Shown here piece by piece: positions 1-6,973 of a DNA stretch of 64,000 nucleotides. The stretch's first letter is position 1. Every line of letters starts with the position of its first letter. This DNA comes from Marinobacter alexandrii. Lineage in GTDB: Bacteria > Bacteroidota > Bacteroidia > Cytophagales > Cyclobacteriaceae. The translations under genes were made by a program, and so were the position numbers. The stretch is from positions 496,001 through 560,000 of the forward strand of contig JBDWTN010000007.1 in NCBI GenBank assembly GCA_039984955.1, given 5' to 3'. Below the pieces are notes generated by a model. It was not told the DNA's origin and ran no database searches. It was given only the letters and a program-made list of their open reading frames with translations.

Positions 1-420
1 TTAAATTTTCCTGTGAGATATATGATGCTTAATGCAGAAAAAGAAAGTAGCTGTGGAACAAAGCTGTTAGCGACTAGCCAACTATTTCGACAACTTTCTG
101 AAGCTGAATTGAAAATAGCAAGAAGGTCCATATTTCTTCTAAAAACAAAAAACAGAAGCTGTTATCTACCATTATTTTTCAAACACAAGGGGCAAGAAGG
201 ATTTAGATATGATTCAACATGCATGACACCTTTTAATAACCATGCAAAAGATTTTGTCCTAATAATGAAAAATGCATTTAATAGAGTCGAGACATCTGTC
301 CTTAAATGGAATCAACATAAAACCATTCTTATTGACAATTGGAAGACCTTACATGGGCGAGAAGCTGTTAGAAACGGCATCAATAGAGAATTAAAAAGAA
401 TTTATATTAATACGTTATGA
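1..420 (+). CDS. TauD/TfdA-like Fe(II)/2-oxoglutarate dioxygenase, C-terminal part
   Basis: The reading frame is open to the left edge, so the gene begins outside the window; the GTG at 13 is only the first in-frame start codon. The C-terminus carries DNWKTLHGRE followed by an arginine-rich strand ending RELKRIYINTL. That matches the distal iron-binding His and the 2-oxoglutarate-binding Arg region of the TauD/TfdA/clavaminate-synthase-like superfamily. The proximal HxD motif would lie upstream and is not visible. The stop overlaps the next start (ATGA at 417-420), suggesting translational coupling. The substrate cannot be inferred. Confidence 0.6.
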   Translation, partial: LNFPVRYMMLNAEKESSCGTKLLATSQLFRQLSEAELKIARRSIFLLKTKNRSCYLPLFFKHKGQEGFRYDSTCMTPFNNHAKDFVLIMKNAFNRVETSVLKWNQHKTILIDNWKTLHGREAVRNGINRELKRIYINTL

Positions 421-1379
421 GTTGGGAAAGAGACCCCCTTTTTACTAAGGCAAAATTATATTTTGAAAAGGCATTTGATGAGGATAAAGAAGAACCATTT
501 TTCGGTCTTTATTGGCGCCTTAGGCTTAGAACTCTTAGCACGTTCAGCCGTTGCGAAAGTCAGTCCTACTTTATTAGCTGAGCCAGACAAAGAACATCAA
601 AACCTCTTGCACGCATTAAACCTTGGTTCGGCAAGACTCAGAAGAAATCAATAAATACGGTTCACGTTCTTAACTTATGTCAAACGTTAATTACAGAATT
701 TATTGATGAAAATATCAAAGCTGCCAAGGCTATAATAAACCGAAGAAATGAAGAAGTCCATTCAGGCACAGCGGCATTTGAGGAGTATCCTACTCAACTT
801 TGGATTGCAGGCTTTTATAAATGTTGTAAAATTCTTTCCGAATTTCAAGGTGAATCTTTGAACTCATTGTTTGGTGAAGATATCCAAAAGGAAGCCGAAT
901 TAATTCTAGAAGAAATCAAAGAAGAGGTTGTAGGTAAAACAAAAAGTGCTATTGCTGCTCACAAAAAAGTTTTCGAAAACAAAGAGGGTGAGGTTCGTGA
1001 AAAATTATCAGAAGAAGCACAGAAAAATGGCGATAGATTGGCTTATCGTGGATACCATGGCTTAGAATGTCCCGCATGTAATAGCACTGCAACTGTTTTT
1101 GGTGAACCTTATGGAAAACAAAATATTGAAAACAATGAGGATGAAATAATTGTCAGGCAATCAATTCTACCTACTAAGTTCAATTGCAGTGCCTGTGAGT
1201 TAAAATTAACAGGCTATAGTTCGCTAAAAGCAGCCAATCTAGCTAATCATTATACACGAAAAAATACTTACACTCCAGAAGAGTATTACGACTTGATTCA
1301 CCCTGATGATGAGGATACAATAACAGAAAGGTTCAATGAGATGAATCCACCAGATGATTGGGGATGGAATAACGAATAA
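417..1379 (+). pseudogene. Uncharacterised zinc-ribbon protein gene with two compensating frameshifts
   Basis: Read across three segments this gives one plausible protein of about 320 residues. It starts MSWERDPLFTKAKLYF at 417, shifts frame near 511 (FGLYW continues as ALGLELLARSAV, one extra base), and shifts back near 628-634 (HALNLGS continues as KTQKKSINTVHVL, one base missing). It then runs open to 1379. The last segment holds two cysteine pairs, CPAC and CSAC, about 50 residues apart, consistent with a zinc ribbon. The middle has an RRNEEVHSG stretch typical of helical HEPN-like or sensor-type hypotheticals. The shifts are either real inactivation or base-calling errors. Function unknown. 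The start overlaps the upstream dioxygenase stop. Confidence 0.65.
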
Positions 1380-1488
1380 AATAACTGGCGCCAACAAAAG
1401 ATAAATAAACATAGGGCTTTTCTGCGATTCGAAAGTTTACCGCTTTCCTATCTCGTCCTATTTTGTAACCAGGATGAAAAAAAATTAG

Positions 1489-1501
1489 GCATTTGCAATG
1501 C
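1489..1501. repeat. REP-like palindrome, GCATT-TGC-AATGC
   Basis: Perfect 5-bp stem around a TGC loop in the 261-bp gap 1380-1640. It has the same TT-TGC-AA core as the palindromes at 2314-2332, 3657-3671 and 3743-3768, but a different stem sequence. No gene was seen in the rest of this gap. Confidence 0.4.
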
Positions 1502-1640
1502 AAACTTTATCATTGCATCCCCAGAGGCACATGCCATATCTGGGATAAATGCCATATGTCGTTTATCTAAATGTTATCCTCAATACTATAAACGTTGAGA
1601 TTCCTAATCACAAACGTCTAAATTTTCTAAAAGCGAATAG

Positions 1641-2228
1641 ATGACCCGTATTTTCAAACCAACAAAAGCTGATGCATGGACAAAATTCGCAAAGGAAATA
1701 GGTGGAGAGTACGTGGATGGAGGTCCAACAGAAAATGACATCTTAAAGGTTACCTATAAGAAATGGACCATCTTGCTATATACAGATAGAAGGAGTGAGA
1801 ACTATACCGTTACAATAATGAAGGTCTCGTTTCTTCACAAGAAAAAACTCAAACTTCATATTTCCGCAAAAGGCTACTTGAGCAAGCTGCTTGGCATTAA
1901 TGGAATCTCTATTGGAAATAAGTCCTTTGAAAAAGAGTACATACTGAAAAGTAACAGCATAGACTCGATAATGAAGTTGATCGAATCGAAAGAACTTATG
2001 AGACTTTTGATGCAAAACCCGTATATAAAACTTAAAACCATCATAGGTAGAAATGGTTGGTTTGGCCTTAGTTATCCACCTGAAATCAGCGTAATACACC
2101 TTGAATATCCAGGTGAAGTCTTGGAAAGAGCGGTCCTTAGAGATCTTTCCAAATTATTCTCTGTCTTATTGGACAGGCTAGTTGAAATAGATGCGGCTCA
2201 TGAAAAAAATCCAAATTTCACTCTCTAG
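1641..2228 (+). CDS. Hypothetical protein, 195 aa, cytosolic
   Basis: I do not recognise a characterised family. The protein has no signal peptide or membrane segment. It reads as an alternating beta-strand N-terminal half (ILKVTYKKWTILLYTD, YTVTIMKVSFL) followed by a helical C-terminus (VLRDLSKLFSVLLDRLVEIDAA). The middle pattern, SFEKEYILKSNSIDSIMKL then LMRLLMQ, resembles the arrangement in DUF3137-type proteins, where a strand ending in S/D is followed by a helix. That is a fold-level hint only. It sits alone between repeat-bearing gaps. The ATG at 1641 gives the longest frame. Confidence 0.6.
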   Translation: MTRIFKPTKADAWTKFAKEIGGEYVDGGPTENDILKVTYKKWTILLYTDRRSENYTVTIMKVSFLHKKKLKLHISAKGYLSKLLGINGISIGNKSFEKEYILKSNSIDSIMKLIESKELMRLLMQNPYIKLKTIIGRNGWFGLSYPPEISVIHLEYPGEVLERAVLRDLSKLFSVLLDRLVEIDAAHEKNPNFTL

Positions 2229-2297
2229 AACTATCTGCGCACTTTTATCGAACAAATATTAAGTGTAGAGCAGCTCAGAATAACCCTCAAGTATCCC

Positions 2298-2332
2298 CTT
2301 TATGCTTTAGGAATCCTCGTTGCAAACGAGGA
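2298..2332. repeat. REP-like repeat, copy A (direct repeat of 3732-3766)
   Basis: A 35-bp block ending in the perfect palindrome TCCTCGTT-GCA-AACGAGGA (2314-2332). The same 35-bp block recurs at 3732-3766 with two differences. The 238-bp gap 2229-2466 contains no convincing gene. Confidence 0.6.
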
Positions 2333-2466
2333 GTCTCAATACCTGGTTAGATCTTGGTTCTAACTTGACGTCCTTATCTTTAAGTTATTAAATTCAGCTT
2401 CTTCTAATAGTGATATCAAGGGAAGCTAAAGGTTAGCGTTTATTTCTGCACTGATTAGATAATCTT

Positions 2467-3639
2467 ATGAACTTAAAATCAACAGTCTTAATATCGATTT
2501 TCATAATTGGATTTGTAGAAGTTTTCTGCCAGGAAATGACCAATCAATTCTCTTCCGAAACGGACACATTACTAATAAAAACCAACAGAATAAAAGGGTT
2601 CGGTGGATTCAATTTCGGAGGTGGATTCTTGGAGTTTCAGGACACCACAAACCTATTTAATTACCCAATTAATCTTCCTAAGCCTTTAACCAACGTCTTA
2701 GGCATCAGGATTCCAGTTGATTTTAAGTCCGAACTGGATTACATTGATATAATTAAAGGTCAACTTCCTTCTGAAAAGGTTGTAATGATAGTCGATCAAA
2801 ATAACAATCATTCATTCATGGATGAAACTTCATTCTCTTTACAACCAATTGATTGGTATTCATCCGAAAACTCTATTCCAGTAACATTTTTAGTCTCCAA
2901 TGGTGTAGAAACAGGTCAACATCAGTCTTGGATCAGAATCGGAAGTTGGAATAGTGACATAATCTATGGAAGAGATGAATATTTATCGGCTTCAATATTC
3001 ATTGATGATAAAAACTTTGAAGTCGGAATAATTGATCAACCTCTAAGTGGTTCTTTCACATATGGATTAAACCCTGAAATAGCCCTTTTATCCAGCGAAC
3101 TCGGCAAGAAAGATTCAATAAAAGTTAATGACCTAATAAAGAAAGGTGAATACTTACAGCTAAATGATTTTTACTTCAAATTTGATAGCATTAACAATAA
3201 TGGAAGTATTCTAAGACTAGTAAAGGAAAACAGTTTCGACACCAAAACTGGAATTCAGGTAGGCATGCTTGCTCCAGAATTCGAATTCAAATCCACCGCG
3301 GGCGACATTGTTAATACATCCAATCTACATGATAAGCCAATAATCATTGCTAACTCTTGTGCATGTGGTGGTGATACCAAATCTTCTCAGGCATATTTTG
3401 AAATTAGGGAGATATACCAAACAAATGCATATGTGTTGAGATTGGACTCTTTTTCAGAAAATCAGCAGGACAATTGGACAATCAATATGGAAGATGAGTT
3501 TAACAAGGATTCTGATATTATGTACAGACGAGAATATTGTTCAACAATCTGTTACGTCATCGGACAGAATCAACGGATTCTTGATAAATTTATGATAACA
3601 GATTGGCAAACGAACTTACCAGACCTTCTAAAAAATTAA
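2467..3639 (+). CDS. Exported protein with C-terminal thioredoxin-like domain
   Basis: The N-terminus is a signal peptide (hydrophobic residues 6-20, then FCQ). Residues about 270-390 begin VGMLAPEFEFKSTAGDIV, the usual opening of AhpC/TSA- or TlpA-like thioredoxin folds. The active-site region then reads NSCACGGD instead of a CxxC motif, so disulfide chemistry of the usual kind is doubtful. A second cysteine pair (YCSTIC) occurs near residue 358. The first 260 residues are unrecognised and beta-rich. Likely periplasmic or secreted. No operon partner is evident. Confidence 0.6.
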   Translation: MNLKSTVLISIFIIGFVEVFCQEMTNQFSSETDTLLIKTNRIKGFGGFNFGGGFLEFQDTTNLFNYPINLPKPLTNVLGIRIPVDFKSELDYIDIIKGQLPSEKVVMIVDQNNNHSFMDETSFSLQPIDWYSSENSIPVTFLVSNGVETGQHQSWIRIGSWNSDIIYGRDEYLSASIFIDDKNFEVGIIDQPLSGSFTYGLNPEIALLSSELGKKDSIKVNDLIKKGEYLQLNDFYFKFDSINNNGSILRLVKENSFDTKTGIQVGMLAPEFEFKSTAGDIVNTSNLHDKPIIIANSCACGGDTKSSQAYFEIREIYQTNAYVLRLDSFSENQQDNWTINMEDEFNKDSDIMYRREYCSTICYVIGQNQRILDKFMITDWQTNLPDLLKN

Positions 3640-3656
3640 GAAAACCCAAGCTAACG

Positions 3657-3671
3657 CTCGTTTGCAACGAG
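3657..3671. repeat. REP-like palindrome CTCGTT-TGC-AACGAG
   Basis: Perfect 6-bp stem with TGC loop, 17 bp after the preceding stop codon. It is the reverse-orientation form of the palindromes at 2314-2332 and 3746-3768. A degenerate version with the same flank (AGTGAT) is at 5803-5825. Confidence 0.55.
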
Positions 3672-3731
3672 TGATGGCAAGACTATTCGGATATGAAAGG
3701 AATGGTTGAGGTTGAATTAATAAGTTGAAAA

Positions 3732-3766
3732 CTTTATGCTTTAAGAATCCTCATTGCAAACGAGGA
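3732..3766. repeat. REP-like repeat, copy B
   Basis: Differs from 2298-2332 at two positions over 35 bp. It includes an imperfect palindrome AATCCTCATT-GCA-AACGAGGATT (3746-3768) with one mismatched pair. It lies in the 408-bp gap 3640-4047, which otherwise shows no coding region. Confidence 0.6.
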
Positions 3767-3768
3767 TT

Positions 3769-4047
3769 AGATGGAGCCATATCAGTACGTTATGATCAAT
3801 TGAAGGAACATTTTCACACCTTATGCGATTAACTCTTATATTTTAAAATTCAAGGAACTGGAAAATGTATTTTTATCATATCGGTATTGATATTGAATAC
3901 GGCAAAAGCATAGTGGAATGTAGCTGAAACCAAAGTTTATATTTCCTAGAATTTGGAAATATTGGAGTTGGAACAAATACTTTTAAAGAAATAGATAGAC
4001 GACCAGCCTACAGATTTTAACTGATCGTTAGCGACAAATTGGAGCAG
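3769..4047. other. Intergenic, AT-rich, nothing recognised
   Basis: No reading frame with family features and no clear hairpin terminator was seen. Given the repeats just upstream and the transposase relic at 4812-4946, it may contain further decayed repeat-associated sequence, but I could not identify any. Confidence 0.4.
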
Positions 4048-4803
4048 ATGAAAAAACTAGAACCAATACTTTTGATATTTTTCGGGATACTCATTTCATG
4101 TGATGCTGATAACCCTATTAACAGAAGTGGTATTGTAACAGATTTCCCATTAGAAGAGGGGAATTTATGGGTTTATAATTGGTCTACGGACGATCAGGAT
4201 TTTCCTGAAAACTTAAGAAACCGAACGATTAGGATTATAATAACTGGCAAAGATGAGATCAACGGCGTTGAAACTTTCAGATTTGAAACGACCGCAGATG
4301 AGGAACCTGAACTAACCTCTATTCATCATTACCGACAGGATAGCAACAAATTAAGTCTAATGGCATACAAGATATATGCAATTAACGATGCAAATGCCAG
4401 AACTAGTAATCCCAGATTAAACGATTCATTGGGGTTAACTGATGATGGAATAATTTCAGGAGATTTAGTAATTGAAGAACCTCCAAGAATTGTCTATGAT
4501 TATCCTTTAGAAATCGGAAAGAGTTGGACGCATTGGGAAAAAGACGGTTCTGAATTAATCACTAAACAAGCTACTAAATTGGAAGATGTATCTGTTCCTG
4601 CTGGAACTTTCAAAGCATATAAAGTCGAGAATGATGGTGCTTGGTATGAATCAAATGGAATAGAAACCACAGAATTTGTATCTAACATCGGCCTAATTAA
4701 AAGAACCATTTCATTTGACCAAACATTGACTGATGAGCAAGGAAATATAATCAGTGAAAAGCGGGTAAACATAACTGTTGAATTAAAGGAATTCAGTGAA
4801 TAA
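4048..4803 (+). CDS. Lipoprotein, 251 aa, DUF3108-like beta-rich
   Basis: ATG at 4048 (MKKLEPILL) is chosen over the in-frame TTG at 4039: it follows GGAG at 4041-4044 and puts a normal lipoprotein signal peptide, ending FGILISC, at the start. Two similar phrases, FPLEEGNLWVYNW and YPLEIGKSWTHW, open beta-rich halves. The second continues VSVPAGTFKAYKVEN and WYESNGIETTEFVSNIGLIKR, a pattern common in Bacteroidota lipoproteins related to DUF3108. Probably anchored in the outer or inner membrane facing the periplasm. Function unknown. Confidence 0.75.
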   Translation: MKKLEPILLIFFGILISCDADNPINRSGIVTDFPLEEGNLWVYNWSTDDQDFPENLRNRTIRIIITGKDEINGVETFRFETTADEEPELTSIHHYRQDSNKLSLMAYKIYAINDANARTSNPRLNDSLGLTDDGIISGDLVIEEPPRIVYDYPLEIGKSWTHWEKDGSELITKQATKLEDVSVPAGTFKAYKVENDGAWYESNGIETTEFVSNIGLIKRTISFDQTLTDEQGNIISEKRVNITVELKEFSE

Positions 4804-4811
4804 GTCAGCTA

Positions 4812-4946
4812 AACAAAGACTCTAAGAAATTTACTGCTAAACAGATCATCAAAACGATTGAAAATGAACCTGAAAGTCGTAGGGAGTGGATGCCTAACTA
4901 ATTTAAATATGCAGGAAGAAATCTAAATAGGATCAAAAAGTACAAA
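4812..4946 (+). pseudogene. Remnant of a REP-associated tyrosine transposase (Y1_Tnp/RAYT) C-terminus
   Basis: One frame reads NKDSKKFTAKQIIKTIENEP then ESRREWMPN, stop, FKYAGRNLNRIKKYK. This matches the C-terminal signature of IS200-like REP-associated transposases (DFKKFTSKxIIxxIxxNPxESRREWML...FxxAGKxNxxNKxYKFW). It has an internal stop and no N-terminal HUH domain upstream, so it is a relic. Its presence beside palindromes with a conserved TTTGCAA core supports reading those as REP sequences. Confidence 0.7.
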
Positions 4947-4953
4947 CAGGCTT

Positions 4954-5718
4954 TTATTCATATACCTTTCTTACTGCTACGATGAAAAAAATCATTGAGG
5001 TATAGCAAATGAAAAAAGGGATGATGATATCTCTCAACCCAAGAATTAAGAAGATACTTATAATAAGAAGTTGAGAACCTAATCCGAGTAGTGAAACAAT
5101 GGTCATAAACCAATTTGGAAACCAGGTACTTTTAACAGCGCTTCGATCCAACAGATAGATTGCTTTATCGAAAACACCATAAAGTCCTCTATAAAGAAAA
5201 AAGAGGATGTTTACGTTGCGTTGCTTTTCACCTAACAATGCAACAGGAGGCTTTTTCTCAAAGACTCGACTTGTCGTATCTCCATTGAATCTATTTCTGA
5301 GAATTACATAATAGTAATTATAGATAGTCCCTTGCAATTGCATACCTAAGAAAGCCAATACTGTATTTAAAATACTGGCGCTTGTTAGATACCATAACGT
5401 ACCGAAGATAAGTGCATTCAGTGTAATGTCCGCAACAGAATCAAGGTATCGACCAGTGTAGGAAGGTGTGTTTTTGACTCTTGCCAACTCACCATCAGCA
5501 GCATCTAATATTGATTTTAGGATCAAAAAAAATGCAGCCGACCATGCATACCCATTAATCATACACCAGATAGTTAACATACCTGATATGGTAAATGCAA
5601 TGGTTACATGAATAGGAGTAACGGAAGTATCCTTTAACTGAAGAGTAATAGCTCTGGCTACTGGTCGTCCGTAATCAGAAATATCAATGAATCGACTGTC
5701 TTTGGGTAGTTTAGACAC
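4954..5718 (-). CDS. CDP-alcohol phosphatidyltransferase family membrane protein
   Basis: The CDP-OH motif DGx2ARx8Gx3Dx3D is complete: D75, G76, A79, R80, G89, D93, D97 (DGELARVKNTPSYTGRYLDSVAD). Several hydrophobic helices follow (residues about 100-130 and 200-250). Members transfer a phospho-alcohol from CDP-alcohol to an acceptor alcohol in the inner membrane, making phospholipids or related products. The acceptor cannot be told from sequence. The start is GTG at 5718; no good ATG lies before the motif. It is the only minus-strand gene in the first 11 kb. Confidence 0.85.
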   Translation of the reverse strand: MSKLPKDSRFIDISDYGRPVARAITLQLKDTSVTPIHVTIAFTISGMLTIWCMINGYAWSAAFFLILKSILDAADGELARVKNTPSYTGRYLDSVADITLNALIFGTLWYLTSASILNTVLAFLGMQLQGTIYNYYYVILRNRFNGDTTSRVFEKKPPVALLGEKQRNVNILFFLYRGLYGVFDKAIYLLDRSAVKSTWFPNWFMTIVSLLGLGSQLLIISIFLILGLRDIIIPFFICYTSMIFFIVAVRKVYE

Positions 5719-5802
5719 TAAAGTTTAAAATGTTTTACATTTCGATAAAGCATAAAACAAAGATTTTCATACTTTGTTCTAGCTATTTTTAAGTTAAGTC
5801 AG

Positions 5803-5825
5803 CTCGCGTTTGTAACTAGTGATAA
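5803..5825. repeat. Degenerate REP-like copy
   Basis: CTCGCGTTTGTAACTAGTGAT aligns with CTCGTTTGCAACGAGTGAT at 3657-3675, with a 2-bp insertion and a broken stem. It lies in the 221-bp divergent gap 5719-5939. Confidence 0.3.
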
Positions 5826-5939
5826 ACCTTTATTTTTATTCTATGAAGTAGCATTTTTTAGCCTTGGTACGTGTCCTCGTAAACAAGAAAATATTCACAA
5901 TTTTGTGGTGACACAAACCATCGCATAATCAAAAAAGAA

Positions 5940-6458
5940 ATGAAACAAATAAAATGGTTTGACAGAAAGTTTGAGTTCTCGTTAGAGCAAAATATTTTTC
6001 CATCGATATTGGAAAGACTGGAGGGAACTCCTATCCGATTAAATCATAAAATCAGTCAAATAGCAACGGAAGATTTAACCACAAAATTTGAGGGTAACTG
6101 GTCTATTCAAGAAAATATTGGTCACCTAATTGATCTTGAGCCTATTTGGCAAGGTCGACTTGAAGACATCTTGAATGGAACAGAGTATTTAAGGAGAGCG
6201 GATTTAGAAAATAAAAAAACTGATTTGGCCAAGCACAATGAAAAGGAAATTCAACAATTACTAATTGATTTCATAAACATCAGACAAACAACCTTGGATA
6301 GTCTCTTTAAACTCGGAGAAAAGGAAGTTTATAAATATGCATTGCACCCGAGGTTAAAGACTCCTATGAGAACAATGGACTTATTTCTTTTTGTAGCTGA
6401 ACATGACGATCACCACCTATCAAGGATTAGTGAAATAGTTGCTTACACCAAATCCTAA
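5940..6458 (+). CDS. DinB-superfamily protein
   Basis: A 172-residue, all-helical protein with spaced histidines characteristic of the DinB/YfiT four-helix-bundle family: His in WSIQENIGHLIDLE (about residue 61) and HDDHHL (about residues 155-159) can form the metal triad. DinB_2 proteins are metal-dependent, often linked to damage or thiol stress, but specific reactions are mostly unknown. Monocistronic by spacing. ATG at 5940. Confidence 0.8.
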   Translation: MKQIKWFDRKFEFSLEQNIFPSILERLEGTPIRLNHKISQIATEDLTTKFEGNWSIQENIGHLIDLEPIWQGRLEDILNGTEYLRRADLENKKTDLAKHNEKEIQQLLIDFINIRQTTLDSLFKLGEKEVYKYALHPRLKTPMRTMDLFLFVAEHDDHHLSRISEIVAYTKS

Positions 6459-6593
6459 ATTGCATCTAGCCTTAGTTCGCATCCTCACCAACTTCGTGAT
6501 ATCCACACACTTGTGAATACAAAAACAGCGGAATAAAAGATCAAGCACTCACCTTCTATCACCCCAATAATTACAAAAAATCTTCTATTACTA

Positions 6594-6637
6594 TAACAAA
6601 GTATATACAAATGCGTATATCTTTAACAAAATATATA
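6594..6637 (+). promoter_or_regulatory. Direct repeats upstream of padR, candidate operator
   Basis: TAACAAAGTATATA (6594-6607) and TAACAAAATATATA (6624-6637) differ at one base and are spaced 30 bp, about three helical turns. The second copy ends 3 bp before the chosen padR start. PadR repressors commonly bind their own promoters, so autoregulation is plausible. Confidence 0.45.
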
Positions 6638-6640
6638 GTA

Positions 6641-6973
6641 ATGAAGAAAGAATATCTCGGAGAGTTTGAAGAACTGGTGCTCACCATGGTGGCGCTCTTA
6701 GGTGAAAATGCCTATGGAAACGCGATCGTTGAGGAGATCGGCGAGAAGGTCAAAAGAGAAGTCAACCTAAGTGCTGTTCATGTAACCCTCTATCGCATGG
6801 AAGACAAAGGCTATGTCACCTCAGAAATGGGCGGGGCATCTAATATGCGAGGTGGCAGACGAAAAAGAATTTTCACGGTCACCAATACCGGGTTAGAAAA
6901 GCTCCAGATTCTAAAAGAACAGCGACAGCAGCTTTGGTCACTCATCCCTAATTTAAAATTTTCATCCATTTAG
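6641..6973 (+). CDS. PadR-family transcriptional regulator
   Basis: The start is placed at ATG 6641 (MKKEYLGEFEELVLTMVALL), the conserved PadR opening, not the upstream ATG at 6611, which adds an unconserved basic stretch lying over the repeats. The winged-helix segment LSAVHVTLYRMEDKGYVTSEMG and the wing GGRRKRIFTVTNTG are clear. The protein is 110 residues, normal for PadR. Its TAG is immediately followed by the next start at 6974, a fixed pairing with permease-prefix ABC permeases seen widely in Cytophagales. It probably represses this two-gene operon. Confidence 0.9.
   Translation: MKKEYLGEFEELVLTMVALLGENAYGNAIVEEIGEKVKREVNLSAVHVTLYRMEDKGYVTSEMGGASNMRGGRRKRIFTVTNTGLEKLQILKEQRQQLWSLIPNLKFSSI

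Noticed and set aside
463-654. Stand-alone 63-residue gene
   Set aside because: It is the middle piece of the frameshifted 417-1379 gene; its first 20 residues and its end are out-of-frame noise.
1-6500. Integron-like gene-cassette array (mostly same-strand genes with palindromes between)
   Set aside because: No integron integrase, no consistent R'/R'' 7-bp core sites, and one gene runs on the opposite strand. The palindromes fit a REP/RAYT family better.
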